From contig JAUIMM010000126.1 in assembly GCA_031769625.1 (NCBI GenBank), forward strand, positions 1,822,001 to 1,886,000: DNA of 64,000 nt. The letters run 5' to 3'. This document shows positions 23,119 to 35,454 of this stretch, piece after piece (the stretch's first letter is position 1; each line of letters starts with the position of its first letter). The DNA is from Taudactylus pleione (lineage: Eukaryota; Chordata; Amphibia; Anura; Myobatrachidae). Made by a program: the position numbers and the translations under genes. The notes beneath the pieces were generated by a model. That model was not told the origin of the DNA. It searched no databases and worked only from the letters and a program-made list of their open reading frames with translations.

Positions 23119-23771
23119 TCCTTTTTCCTAGTGTTCTTACAGCTTCACATTTCAGAGCATTCTAGTTTTAAATTCCAATGTTTGCAGTAAATCTCTTGAG
23201 TATTACGCTTTAAATAAAATAAATTAGTATTACATCTCTTTGTATTATGTCCTGTTTGTGTTCTTTGCCTAATGTTTTTACATTAGAGTGTGTGTGTCAC
23301 TGTCACTGTGCCATTTTTAAAAGCCGTTACCCATGTCCTTGGTTTTTCCTAAAATTTGAATTTACAGAAAGAGATGGGCAATGAATGTAACTGTGGCATA
23401 CAATGCAATTATAGCAAACGTGACATAAAGGTTCAGTCTAACAGAATAATTAGTGTAATATTGGTGCCATCACAGAACCTGCATTACTTTCACCTGGGCT
23501 CCACAACTTTGAAAATCGAGGAAGAGTAACTTCTTTTTTTTGGTCCGTATATCACGGTTCAGGTGTTCTTTAGATAGAAATATGCTAAATATGTTATCTG
23601 TGTCCATCATTCAAGACCTTGAGTTTTGCAATATGGTGGTATAGAGTGCAGTGCAGTTGGAAACGTACTTCAGGATAGATTCATGAAATTGTGTGAAGTC
23701 ACCTAGAGTACTAAAGTACCAACTCCATGTCCACAATATGACCTGTTTCTCTTCTCTTTTTTTTGCTTTAG
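22671..23771. other. intron with a (TA)n microsatellite
   Basis: Mostly unique-looking AT-rich DNA. A pure TA dinucleotide run of about 28 bases lies at 23091-23118. No exon before the acceptor at 23769-23771. Confidence 0.6.
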
Positions 23772-24008
23772 ATTTTGATTGTGAGCACAACTGGTTTGGC
23801 GGGCATTATGCTGCTTAACTACCAGAGGGATTACACAGTATGGGTGCTGCCACTCATTATTGTTTGTCTATTTGCCTTTCTGGTTGCTCACTGCTTCCTT
23901 TCGATCTACGAAATGGTGGTGGATGTCCTGTTCCTATGTTTTGCTATTGATACAAAATATAATGATGGGAGTCCTGGGAAGGAATTCTACATGGACAAAG
24001 TTCTAATG
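23772..24008 (+). CDS. SLC44A1: SLC44A1 coding exon: last two membrane segments
   Basis: The exon has acceptor GCTTTAG, donor GTGAGT, and is phase 0 (79 codons). It opens [20 protein letters not shown], followed by [20 protein letters not shown] and [20 protein letters not shown]. It ends [19 protein letters not shown]. It holds the final hydrophobic segments, the invariant [15 protein letters not shown] motif and the start of the cytosolic C-terminal tail. It is the largest and best-conserved coding exon in the window. Confidence 0.97.
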
Positions 24009-24512
24009 GTGAGTGCTTGTTCTGGTCTATATACATCACATTAAGGGGGTGATTCAATTGTATTTTTTTAGTCGCAATAATTAATGGGTGCACAATTTCA
24101 ATTTGTTTACGGGCGGCCATTAATTATAGTGCTTGTTGAGCATAATTAGAATTGGTTTAACAGCATAAAGGACACCCAAACCACACCTCAGGAGACGACA
24201 AATAGAAATGCCGGTGCCAGCTATCGTGCCCAAACAGAGCAACAATTAAATTGCTTTGTCGAGCCCCCATCACTGACGGCCACCGCGTCATACAATAGAA
24301 ATACCCCCACAGTGTCCTGATGTGTTCAAGGTCATCTTATAAGGCCATGTTGTAGAGTTGTTCATTTTTTTCAGTGTTTGTTTTGATTTACTTACATCGG
24401 AATTGTCACATTTTATGTTCAGAATGCTATGTTTATGCCCACATATGACTAATAAGTACCATACTGCTTAGGCAAGATTTTGATGCCACTTAAAATGTAC
24501 TTTATAGCCATA

Positions 24513-25744
24513 TGAGGAGTGTACAATAAGTTTCCGGATGCACAAAAAGTATTCTGTTTACAAACAAATTGAACATTACATTTTTTCAAAGTTCAAAAAA
24601 GGAGTTTATGCAAAGTTACATGCTCTCAAACCACTTGGTGAAGCAACTGAACTAGTCCGAAGCAGGTATGTCTTCTACATGCTGGATGAAGGACTCCACT
24701 GCAGCTTCCGGTGACTCAAAATGAATCCCACATACTGTATCTTGCGCTTGATTTGTGGCAACATGAAGAAGTCACAGGGGGCCAGGTCTGGACTGGACTC
24801 CTGGATGCTTTCATGGGCTAGAAAATCCACCACTTTCCTGGACTTGTGGGCAGGTGCATTGTCATGATAGAGAAGGCACCACGAGCACAAGTTCCTGGAT
24901 GGCACCTGGAAATGGCTTCCAGCACTTGTGGCAGGCATTGGGTGAAGTACCAATCCACAGTGACGGTGCACTGCTGCACAAGTTGTATGGTAGCTACATG
25001 ACCAGTCTTGGCCACAAAAACAGCCACCATTTGCTTGGCTACGCTGCGCTCACGACGGAACTTCTGTAGTGGCGCACCTCCAACTGAGGTCCACTGGGCA
25101 GACTGTTTGGTCTCGAGGTCGAAATTGTAGATCCAGGATTAATCTCCATTGATTATCTCCCAGACAGAGTTTGAGCGACTGCCATCAAACCTGGCCTGCA
25201 TTATCCGGCTCCACATCGCCTGAGCCGCCTCCTGCTCTCAAGTAAGCTGATGGGGCATCCAGCATGCAGAAACATTGAGAGACCAAGCTTTTCGTGGAAT
25301 ATCAAGCAGATGAACCCCAATGAGATATCTTCTCTGACTGGGCCACGGTTACCCTGGCGGCAACAACATTGTCCTGGATGATGGCTGACACTGGTCGGCT
25401 GCAGTGCCCTTCTTCTTCCAGGGACTGTCTCCCGTGCCAAAGTTCTGCAAACCACTTAAACACGGTGGTTCAGGACAGTGCTATCTCCCCAAAAGCAGCT
25501 CGCAGTCGGTCAAAACTCACCTGCTGTTGCACACCTTTCTTGCAGTCATAGAAGATGAACTCAACAGAGGCCACTGGAGAGTTCCATAACAAGTTTCTTG
25601 CAGGAAGTGAATAAGCTGATTTCTTCGATGTGCAATGCTGCTTATATATGGTTCTGTGTAATCAGAGATTACAGCTTACAACTGGACAGTCAGATTGTGT
25701 CTACCTATGCACTGCACATCCAGAAACTTATTGCACACCCCTCG
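24513..25744 (-). mobile_element. mariner element, inactive
   Basis: It has terminal inverted repeats (the GTGTACAATAAGTTTCCGG strand at the left, CCAGAAACTTATTGCACACC at the right) and flanking TA at 24511-24512 and 25745-25746. At 1232 bp it has the usual mariner length. The minus strand holds transposase remnants with the DDD/E signature pieces HDNAPAH and SPDLAPCDFF. It lies antisense in the intron between the last two large SLC44A1 exons. Confidence 0.88.
24680..25580 (-). pseudogene. mariner transposase pseudogene
   Basis: Reading from about 25580 down, the minus strand gives EFIFYDCKKGVQQQVSFDRL, an N-terminal helix-turn-helix region. It is followed by a TGA stop before TTVFKWFAEL, then frame-shifted pieces. 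Further on come TVDWYFTQCLPQVLEAI and the catalytic-domain segments HDNAPAH and SPDLAPCDFFMLPQIKRKI. The spacing is that of a DD34D mariner transposase (family knowledge). Several frameshifts and at least one stop make it non-functional. Confidence 0.85.
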
Positions 25745-25854
25745 TATGTGTTTAGCAGACTTTACAGCACATTCTTTTCCCTCTCTTTACATTGATAATA
25801 TAGCTTTATGATTTGTGCTCTTACGCACTAACAAAATTATATATTGAACATATA

Positions 25855-26007
25855 GGGGTAGATGTATCAATCCTTGGAGAGAGAGAAAGTGGACGGAGAT
25901 AAAGTACCATGCAATCAGCTCTTGACATTTTTCAACCCCAGTCTGTAAAGTGGCAGGGGCTGATTGGTTAGTACTTTCTCTCTCTCCAAGGCTTAGTACA
26001 TCTCCCC
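25855..26007. mobile_element. palindromic MITE (GATGTATCAATCC, GATGTACTAAGCC family)
   Basis: The ends GGGGTAGATGTATCAATCC and GGCTTAGTACATCTCCCC pair. The core CCATGCAATCAGCTC is inverted as GGGGCTGATTGGTTAGTAC. It lies 80 bases before a coding exon acceptor. Confidence 0.7.
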
Positions 26008-26089
26008 TTTAGTGAGAGAGTTTTACAGCTTTGCTTGAAAACACTTCAGTTATATTTCTATTGTGATAATTTGTGATATGTCGTTACAG

Positions 26090-26164
26090 GAATTTGTGGA
26101 GAACAGTAGAAAAGCCATGAAAGAGACGGGCAGTGGAGCAGAGGGCAGGGAGCTGAAGCCGATG
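26090..26164 (+). CDS. SLC44A1: SLC44A1 coding exon: cytosolic tail
   Basis: The exon follows CGTTACAG and ends before GTAGGT. It encodes 25 residues (EFVENSRKAMKETGSG then AEGRELKPM), the C-terminal cytosolic tail. It is about two residues shorter than the mammalian tail in the variable glycine-rich part. Mammalian SLC44A1 transcripts differ after the LKPM sequence by alternative 3' exons, so this is a known point of isoform choice. If the donor is not used, the frame stays open for about 70 more codons to 26374 (see the separate entry). Confidence 0.95.
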
Positions 26165-26590
26165 GTAGGTGCAGCCAAGGAGATGACCATGCTCCAAGAC
26201 TTTCACTTTTACTTCCTGCCCCTATCTCTCTTCACTGACTGGGCTTCTTCTAGTGACTTATTTGTTGTCTGCGTCACTCAAGATGTTCTTCTTTTCCTGC
26301 TTGTCTGCTTGCCCATCAGCTGGCTAGCAGAGTCCTTATCACAGCTGAGACCATCATCTGTTAAAACAAGCTGAAAGGAATTGTGTCCTCCTTCCTCTTG
26401 TGGGAAGAGAACTAGATTTTTCACACTGCTCTATATTTGAGATTTGCTGAATATCCTCTTGTAGAGGGAACATGTTCATTAAGTTAATGGAAAATATTTA
26501 TGCAAAATATTGCAAAAAGTAGAGTGTTTATTTTTTCTTCACTATGTATTAAAAATTTTTTTTTTTTAAATAAAGTAATTTTTAATAACT
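26165..26590 (+). other. possible retained-intron alternative 3' end of SLC44A1
   Basis: Reading past the donor at 26165 keeps the SLC44A1 frame open to TGA at 26372-26374. This would add a hydrophobic tail that includes the stretch DLFVVCVTQDVLLFLLVCLP, unlike the normal soluble tail. An AATAAA signal lies at 26569-26574 in an A/T-rich tract. This is the layout of a composite terminal exon. I cannot tell a used isoform from chance. Confidence 0.3.
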
Positions 26591-26599
26591 TTTTATATA

Positions 26600-27298
26600 T
26601 AATAAACAGAGTGTAAACAGAGAAAAGAAAAGGGAAAACATTTGTCAAACATCATATACAATACACCTATAAAAAGATAATAGGAACAACTCAACCATAC
26701 AAGGTCAAGATATTGGGCATGTTATTTCTTATATCTGGGATACATAAATCGTCAGCAAATATAAGAATCCCAGCATTAGTTGCCCTTCCAAAAATAAGAA
26801 ATACACAAACAATGTTTTACATATAGTTCAGATAAAGAAAAGAAAAGAAAACCACTGCTACTAGATATATAACATATAGAAAATACAGCATAGAATATAT
26901 AAAATAAATAGAATACAGAGAAGAAAGAAACAAAAATAAGAAAAAAAAACTAACATATGCCAAACTCTGTATATATTTGACAAAAAAACAAATATAAACT
27001 AAAGAAACCCACTCTTGAAATTGTGGCCCAGTGGGAGCCAACCATTATCTAGCCAGGCACACAGATTAATAGCATATTGAATGCTATAACAATCCAGCTA
27101 ATCATCTTCTCGGGCAGCTAGACTACAAAACTTTGGTGTAAGTACTGAAGAGGGAATACCAGTGCGAGACATAGCAGACTTTAGAAATTAAAATTCTTCC
27201 CAGGGAAATGGGTAGAATCAAAGAAAACTTTATTCTTTAAGTTATTGCATGACAAAGTATAGAGAATATACAACGTTGTCTAAACTGTATCTTGAGAA
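26600..27298. other. A-rich intron segment
   Basis: Purine/AT-rich sequence with AGAAAAGAAAAG and AATAGAATACAG stretches near 26830-26950. No gene or element boundary recognised. Confidence 0.5.
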
Positions 27299-27456
27299 AA
27301 AGCGAGTGGTGAAGTGGACTAGTGGAGCAGTTGCCCATAGCAACCAATTAGCAGCGTCCTTTGTGATAGCATTTATCATGTACATTCTATAAAATGATGG
27401 GTAGATGCTGACTGGTTGCTTGGGCAACAACTTCACTGGCCCACTTCTCCACTCTT
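27299..27456. mobile_element. palindromic MITE (GTTGCCCATAGCAACCAAT family)
   Basis: Left AGTGGAGCAGTTGCCCATAG and CAACCAATTAGCAG are matched inverted by CTGACTGGTTGCTTGGGCAA and CACTTCTCCACT on the right. The centre carries ATTCTATAAAATGATGGGTA. A fragment of the same family is near 20440-20580. Confidence 0.6.
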
Positions 27457-28797
27457 TTTTCTGCTTGATACGGTACATCAATGTCACTGTTTTTAACAAC
27501 CCACTGAGCACTGAGTACAGCAGTCCACAGAGCATCATTGAGTTTTCTTCACATGGGCAATAAATTCCAGAAGTTCCTTTCAGCTTGTCCAGAACATACC
27601 ATTCGTACAAATTGGCTTGTTTTCACTGTATTTGTATGTTTTCTTTCTTTGTATAGAACATTATGCAGAAATTGCTTTAGGGGCCCCAATCCATGCTAAA
27701 TGTCACGTATGTTACATAATAGATAAGAATGCTCTGTTTCTATTCACTTATATGGTCCTCTATTTCCATATTGTGAAGTCACATAAAAGCTAGTTTTGAT
27801 TCTGAACAGTAAGTATAGTGTGACATTACTGTCTGATTAGAACGTATGATGAGTAACTTTTATTAACACTGCTCCTAATCATGGTAAAATCACATGTTGT
27901 ATCTGGTACAGTAATCAAATAATCCTGACCATATCTGGTATTTTTTAAGGCCTTTAAGCTGGACAGTGTTCTACTTACCTGTTTAGGATTTTATAACATT
28001 ATACTGTAACAACCTTGAATTATGCCTTCCTTTTTCCTAAAATTCCTAATAAAATAACAAGCTAAAACTTTTTGTTTTGCCATCAAATTAAACTTAAGGC
28101 ATAATTTATATAGTTAGAAGTTAGAAAGCTTTCTTGCGACTACTTGGCGCGTATTTACAAATATAAAAAAACACTTCTGCAAGCTACTGTGATGTGACCA
28201 ATAGCGAGTAAGTATGGAGGATGTATGGAAGATTAGTGTGCAAGGTAGACAGCAATGTTTTCATCATGGCAGGGTGTGGCTAGGAAGGCTCTATATCCGG
28301 AGGGCATATTGTAATTCCCTCTGAACTGCAAATCAACTGATCCATCTAATGTATTTGCAGTATGACTGGGAACCAAAGGCTTCTCTGATTTACACAATTT
28401 TAGGTAGCTTCAGAGCATTTAAAGGGACACAAATTGTTCTATTTTTAATCAAAAAGTTACATACATGAAATTGCTAACAGGATAATATGGTGTGACATCA
28501 CGCATGATTTCTCAGTCTTGTTTTATCAGCATGTTTTCTACACTAAACACACAACTAACTGATGACCTTTAATATCTTTTATCATCTGATCCTGTGGTGC
28601 TTAGTTACATATGTATGTTTTTATGGGAATCCACTTGGGCCAGAATGTAATAGATTTCACAAAAGTGAAGATTTTTTCGTCGTTTATTTTTGAAAGACAT
28701 GACCCATCCTGGTTTTGTTTTTAAAAGAAACACCGCAGCATAATCAGCTAAAAAAATCAACACTTTCGCCAAATTGGGACCTATTAAGGTTGAGCCT
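27457..28797. other. intron, nothing recognised
   Basis: AT-rich unique-looking DNA in the last intron of SLC44A1. Confidence 0.5.
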
Positions 28798-29047
28798 TAT
28801 GGTGCATACACACGATCAGATTTTTCCTTCAGATATGAACGATAACGATTTAAAAATCGTTCAGTCGTTCATATCTGAAGGAAAATCGTTCATATCTGAC
28901 ATGCCTGAACGATGGACGATCAACGATGCGCGTTCCCGTTTGTCAGATAACGATATCTGACATCTGATGGGTTTGCAGTCAGACTTGGACGATTCCATTC
29001 GTTTTAATGCAGTCAAAAATCGTTCAATCCTTCAAATCGTTCAAAAC
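28798..29047. mobile_element. hairpin-forming element (ATCGTTCATATCTGA type)
   Basis: It starts TATGGTGCATACACACGATC, like 62731-63034. It contains a perfect 21-bp inverted repeat (28822-28842 against 28865-28885) plus further copies of ATCGTTCATATCTGA and AACGAT. The right end is not clear; the last family motif (ATCGTTCAAAAC) is at about 29037-29048. Confidence 0.55.
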
Positions 29048-29396
29048 TTTGGTAAAATAATCCTTATATCCATTTATCTTTTATTGAAAGCAAAGCAAGT
29101 TTATTCATGTCTGAAATAATTTGTAGATACATTTAGTTTTCAACCTTTTTTTAATTTAAAAAAAAAAAAAGAAGAAATTACGGTAGCACAATGTAATCAT
29201 GTGATATGTCTATCCCACCAAGGGTATGTAACAATTTAATGTGCTTCCAATATTTATTCCGCAGCCCTAAATGCGGTGTCCAACGGAAGCGCCCCTCCGC
29301 ACACACTCTGCTTTCATCTCTGTCCTCTCCTTTGTGTGTTGTGTTCTCCAATGCTGAATTCAATCTAAGATCACCCTATATGACTTTGTTTTCTAG

Positions 29397-29420
29397 GCTT
29401 CGGGAACAAGTACAGCTTGA
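29397..29420 (+). CDS. SLC44A1: SLC44A1 last coding exon: ASGTSTA and stop
   Basis: The acceptor is TTTTCTAG after a pyrimidine tract. Spliced in phase 0 from the LKPM codon of the previous exon, it reads Ala-Ser-Gly-Thr-Ser-Thr-Ala and TGA. This matches the seven-residue C terminus of the main mammalian CTL1 isoform with two conservative changes. The other frames through this exon stay open longer (to about 29463) but are not in phase with the gene. Confidence 0.93.
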   Translation, partial: ASGTSTA

Positions 29421-32400
29421 ATCTAGCCCAGCAATATCGGACCCCATTGACATTCCAAAATAAACACAAGCAGCCAAAATAAAAGCAGGGTTAATAATCT
29501 TCCTGTTTATATATACATATATATATTTTTGGTTGATGTATCCTATGGGTTGCTGCCAGCAGCATGGTTACTAGGTGTGCAGCATTTCAAAAGGTCAAGC
29601 TACTTAACGTAAGGGAAATAAACTTTCCAAGTGAAAGTGGGTATTTTTCCCTCTTATTTTGAGTCAGGTTTGATGCTTTAATACATAAGAAGCATTCTTT
29701 ACACTCTCATCTGTGCTTCTGTGTTTTTTTGTTACAAGAAAATATATATACAGGAGGGTGTTTTCTTTTATTGGTTTTGTATTATATAAAAGTGCTTGGT
29801 TTAAATAACGTGTCACTAATTGGAAATAATGAGGGAATTAGATGCATATATATTTTTCATGTTTATATCATGCAACAAATTAGTTCCCTTTCCAGCCTAG
29901 ACATATTTCTATAAACTCCTGTATTTTGCACTAAATGTAAATGCAATCTTGTTAAGTATGATACAGATTGAAAAATGAAGGATGTTTACAAAAGTTATAG
30001 ACACTGTAATTCAAATTGTTCAGTGTGTTGCAGCAAGAGATATACTAACCTTGACTATTTACAAAAGATCAACTCCAATTTCTCCAACTCTAAAAGTGAT
30101 TTGCCTGCTTTTTTCTGTATTACATCTTACATTTATTGGCAATGTTAATTTTTTTTTTCCTTTTTGTTGTATTTTAGTACTGCTATTCACAGCAGAGCTC
30201 AGGTTATTTTCTAGTTTTAATTGTAGTTGTAACCTTACCAGACAACTGGTTTGCTGGTGAGTGTCTATGCAGAACATAGGTATGCCATCACAAGAGGTGT
30301 AAAATAGCTAGCATGCACTATATGCGGCATTTGAGTAATAATATTTCTAATAGGGCTGAGAAAATCTTCATAACTTGGTGTCTAGAAGGGGAAGGTTTAG
30401 TTTTGGATGAATACTCCTATTGACAGGGCTTATTTAGCAATACTTCCTAGTTGCAGTCTCTTTACAATTAAACTTCAAATGGAGTCTAGATTGCCAAACA
30501 CTGCTTGGCATATTTTGTCTATTGGTCAATGGCATGTTTCTGAGTGGTCTGCAAAAGCTTTAGAAGAAACAGCCTTATTTATGATGTTTGAAAAGTCTGT
30601 ATATCTTATTTTTGCAGATTTATTGAAGTTTCCTTAAAAGGAGAAATATCATGATATACTGAACTTGATGCAATTATTTTCGCTCTCTCTGAAGCGAGAC
30701 AGTAAATCAATAGCCCAACAGCAGTGAATTTGTTCTCCTTTTTTTTTTCTGTGCTTGTTAATGATGCTTCACCTTTGACTAATGCATTTATTTAGGAAAA
30801 TATACTTTTGCATATGTCTTCTATGTTTATATTTTTTTTTAACCACTTTTGTAGGAAAACATAAAAGTATGAAAAAAAATTACCATTGTGGTCCTCATTT
30901 ACTTTTAATGCAGATAAGAATGTAACTTTTGTCAAAATCATGTTGATATTAAGATTGATTTTACCAATGTCTTGATTACATGATGATAGCCTTGGTGATA
31001 TGTGGGCATATAAGAGACCAATTTCATTAGGGTAGTAGTGGATGTTTGGTTCTGTCCACTGGCCAAAGGGAATTTAATTTTACCAGTCTCAATGGACTTT
31101 TCTACTGATGACAGTGCTAAAATATATTCTAGCCACCAATATAAATATAGATGCAGTAAGAGCCTTCTTATAACAAAAGGTTTTCACCGCTGGTTTATAG
31201 CAACTGGCTTTATCCCACAGAACCTGAGTGTGAAGGATTAAACCTTGACACAGCAATTCTGTGGTTCTGTGAGATGGATAAAGATAGTTGTTATAAACTA
31301 GATATTGGATTGCTTTCTCTTACAAGAAGGTGCTCTCGCAGCATTATTTATTGTGGAGGCTGCTTAATCTCCTCCTAACCTGCTTATACTGTGAGACGTA
31401 CAGTTGCATGCAGTGAGTTGTCTACACACCACAAAACCTGTTTTTGGACTTGTTTTTTCAGTGGGGTAAGCGTGGTTGGTCTAAATTAGCTAATGTCCGT
31501 ACCTTGTCACAAGAAGGCTTTTGTAACATTTTAGAAATATCAGCAGAGAAAATAAAAGTAATCTAACATATACTAAAATTGAATTACATGCTAAACATCT
31601 CCAAAGCAGGATATTTATAATTTAAAAAAAAAAAAACACTTTCTACAGATAACTATAATAAGGCCATATTGTCCATACTAAAGCAATCCGTTTAAATTGT
31701 CATATTTCTAGTAAAGTTGAGAAAATGAAGCTGAACCTCTAGAGTTACTATGAGCAATTAGCATCTGTTCTATACAGTTTCCCGTAGAACATTTTTTTTT
31801 TTTTTTCCCATAAATTTTGTGTGGTTTTTTTTATGTACTAGTCATGGAGGATGGGCAATGCAGTTGCAATGTTCAAAATGAAAAATAAAAGTGGGTCAGC
31901 CAGAAATTTTATTATTTTGAATTAAAAAAATCACAAATATTTTAAGTCATTAGCGTGAATGTGTTCATTGAGGTTGACATTGCCGTATGAGTGTGGTATG
32001 AAATAAAAATGTATGTATTTGTGTAAACTAAAAATGTTAAACATTAAAAAAAACACTAAATTGCACAATTTAACACTCATAATCCAGAAACAATTTAAGC
32101 ATAGACTTATTCAGAAAAAGTAATGTTGAATCTTTGATTTGCACCCACATTGTGACATAAGTTTTCATTTTTGTTTTATTTTATTTTTTTCATTTTGATG
32201 GTGTGTGGTAAAATGCCTCTTCTAGGCTATATGAATTCCTAGTTTGGTGGTTACAGCTTGTTCAGAGGCCCACACAGCAAGTAATATTTTAATGCACTAA
32301 AAAACGATTGGATTTCAAGTTTGCAAAAAAGGACATTACAGTTTAGCTTCATGTAATGTTATTTTAGTCTTACAGCTTAAGTATCTTGACCTCTGAAGGG

Positions 32401-32909
32401 TAGACTTATCATAGCAACTATATGTCATAATCATTGTACTTGTCTAAGAAAACTGCAATATATGTTAGGGGTAATATTTGATGCAATAAAATGCTTATTT
32501 CAATTGACAAATCATATTAATTCAGTAAAATCACCTGTGGGAATTTAGATAATCTTTGTGACATTGGCACTAAATACTTTGCGCATTACAGCTATGCAAA
32601 TGAGAAATGATAAAAACCGAACCTGCTGCAGAAATATTATATATCGCTCACTCCCATGGAGTCTCGTAAAGATTCTAGTACCAGCCAGGTCCCCCAAAGT
32701 GGTTAAACACAGAATAAACATTCATGGTGCATATGAATTATAAGATACAGTAACATATAATTGCATGTATGTGCCTTTAGTATTCTACCTGAAATCAATG
32801 GTAATAAACATTCCCTTTTTTTTTTGCACTCAATATTTAATTCAAATATTTAACTTGCTTAAACAAAGTTTACCATTTTGTAATTTGAATCTACTGTATC
32901 TAAGACTTA

Positions 32910-33055
32910 GGGTGTGATGTACTAAGCCTCGGAGAGAGATAAAGTACCAACCAATCAGCTCTAACTGCCATCTTACAGGCTGTATTTGAAAAATGACAAT
33001 TAGGAGCTGATTGGTTGGTACTTTATCTCTTTCCAAGGCATAGTACATCTACCCC
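32910..33055. mobile_element. palindromic MITE with TTA duplication
   Basis: The ends are GGGTGTGATGTACTAAGCC and GGCATAGTACATCTACCCC, flanked by TTA at 32907-32909 and 33056-33058. The core AAAGTACCAACCAATCAGCT is repeated inverted on the right. The TTA target places this family with PIF/Harbinger-type MITEs. It lies within the presumed 3' UTR. Confidence 0.75.
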
Positions 33056-34781
33056 TTACTTTCTTTATACAACATGTCCCATTATAATCTGGTACACCAA
33101 ATGTAATTTCTTAGAAAAGTTTAATATGTGACAACGTTTAGTTGTCAATTCATTCATAATGACATTATTTATTTTAACAATCAATGTAGCCCCTTTACTA
33201 TGCATTGTTCAATGTACTATAAGTCAAGTCTGCTTTGGCACATTCAAGCTACAACATAAATGATGAACCTGTGGGTGACCACAGCTTACTGGAAGTGTCT
33301 TAATTATAAGAAAAGTTTGGTACAAAATTCACTCTGATCACAAAATAAAGGATCAGTGTTTGATTGTGAATTTTAAAGAGTTTACTACAGCAGTTCCATA
33401 TTCTAAATGCGATACATTTGCAAATTGTATAAATGTTAAGCAGTAATAGTAGTTATTTGATTTTACAAAAATGTAAATACATTCAAATTTAAAAACAAGT
33501 AGCTAAATTAATAACGGTGTATTGTATGTTAAATAAAAAACCAGACCATCCCATTTAAAGTCAGGCTCAGAAGCAGTGGAATGTTGTGGTATTTCAGCTG
33601 TATCACCTAATAAAGAGTAAGCAAGCTAGAAACCTATAATCTCAGCAGCCTCAAATCCATTATAGTGCTCCACTATGTAGTTAATCAGAGAAATGTTCAC
33701 TGACTAAAATGGAATTTAAATAGATAAATACATATTTACAATAAGAGGTTTATTATTTATACAATTTAACAGACTATACCTCTTTAAAGAAAGCAGTTGG
33801 CTTACTTTAAAAATCTTATTTAATTTAGGCTATAATAACTATAAAATTATTTATTGGTTATCCTTTCAAATATACATCTGCTTTATGAAGCTTAATTTTC
33901 ACTTTACACAGCCAAATGCACATTACATGTGGGAGAATAGGATATCATGATTAGAATAGCATTTATATAATAATGAATGTTCAGATATTATTGCATTCAA
34001 TTTCTTAGGCTCCACTTTATGTACAATTAGAAGTGGATTTATTGCCTACATGACCAATCCTAATTTCACTATTTAATAATGCATCAATTTTAGTTGGAAA
34101 TATTTTTTTTTTACCAAAACAAATCTTATTTTTTTTTAACATACACCCGTTATATTATCTCTTAGATTTCCTTTGTAGATTCAGTGCAAAAATAAGTACA
34201 TCTGCTTTTAGTAGATCTAGTTTGCATTAATTGAATGGTACTAGCTAGCTAATAAACATGCGTGACCTGCTAATTGTCACCTTGAACTTGCCTTTTACTG
34301 CCCTCTGCTGGTGAATGGTCTAGGCTACAGTATCTCGTTTTAAATATACAGTTTGAAACTTGCTTTGCTCAGGGTGGATATACTGTAATTGTTCCTGGCA
34401 TTCTCTGTGGATTTCTAGCTCTTTTGAGAGTGCTGACATTATTTTGTGCATGATATATATTTGGATGGATGTGCTGTTATCTGGAATGCTTAAAGCTTCC
34501 AATTTTCCAAAAATGAGGGGGTTTTTTTAATTAGAAAAAATTATTTCCACACACTGTCCGTGGCATTCTTCTCTATATTAAACAAGAGACACTTGTTTAA
34601 TATATTTTTGTATACTACTAATTCACCAAAATGCAACTGTAGTTTTCCTTTTTTTTTTTTTTTTTTTTTAGCCCCTTTTCATAGTTTTAAAGTTTCTACA
34701 TAACTAGCTTCCAAATTAGAGATCCCATACCTGTATATTTTGCTTTTATATAATTTATTATAACTTTAACACTCTCTTATG

Positions 34782-34872
34782 CTGGGTACACACTAGGCGA
34801 TATATATGTGCAGTCGACAAACAATCTATCATTTAGTCCTTCTGGCAGTGTGTACACACAATAGACTGCTTT
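34782..34872. repeat. fragment with GCTGGGTACACACTAGGCGA end
   Basis: The motif GCTGGGTACACACTAGGCGA with an inverted partner GGCAGTGTGTACACAC near 34843-34861 resembles the ends of the elements at 504, 28798 and 62731. Confidence 0.45.
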
Positions 34873-35454
34873 ATATGCTATATATCCTGATAGGTCATGA
34901 GTAACTGATCTCTGTACATACCATAAGGGGAGTAAACCTGGCTACACCATCCAAAAAACCCCATCATTTTATGGGGTGTAAAAAGCATACATATGCGGAG
35001 AACCCCAAAATAAATTTCAAACTAATTGCCCACATTTGTATGTGTGAGCAAACTGTAGCTTTCACTGATTGTTTCCATGGTTACAGATGTTGCTTAGGAG
35101 GGTTAGTTGTTCACAACCTTTCAAATGGCAGCAACTGTGCTTTTCTGACTTTGCCAAAGGCAATTTCAAGTATGATATGTTATTCCAATATGTTTTATTA
35201 CTCAGTATAATGATTTTACTAAAACATTATTTTTTTTTAATTAACCTGTACCTGTTGGCTTGGCTGTCACTAATGTAGATCTATATTCTAAAGAATGAGA
35301 CCTGCATGTTGAACATTTATTTATATCCTTGCATTGGGAGGTTGGTCAATGATCTTGGTGCAAGGGTGAAGTGACATAACCAACATACTATTCTTTGCTG
35401 AGTCACACGTACATCCTCCTAGTTGTTTGAAGTTTTTCTGTGTGCAGTTTAGTC

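Larger units (their letters stand above)
4197..29420 (+). other. SLC44A1: SLC44A1 (CTL1) gene, 3' two thirds, 10 coding exons
   Basis: Joining the ten exons listed separately gives one open frame of about 431 residues ending in TGA. It matches vertebrate choline transporter-like protein 1 almost residue for residue in its membrane segments. All internal junctions are AG/GT and the phases agree from exon to exon (exon lengths 90, 140, 187, 166, 157, 84, 138, 237, 75 and 24 coding bases). SLC44A1 is a multi-pass plasma-membrane and mitochondrial transporter that carries choline (and, in later work, ethanolamine) for phospholipid synthesis; this is family knowledge. The mammalian protein is about 657 residues, so roughly 225 N-terminal residues (first membrane segment and most of the first extracellular loop) lie upstream of base 1. 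No frameshift or premature stop is seen, so the gene appears intact. Confidence 0.96.

Noticed and set aside
29206..29463. 85-codon frame running through the last exon with the ending ISDPIDIPK
   Set aside because: It is out of phase with the spliced SLC44A1 frame; the correct phase stops at 29420 and matches the known C terminus.
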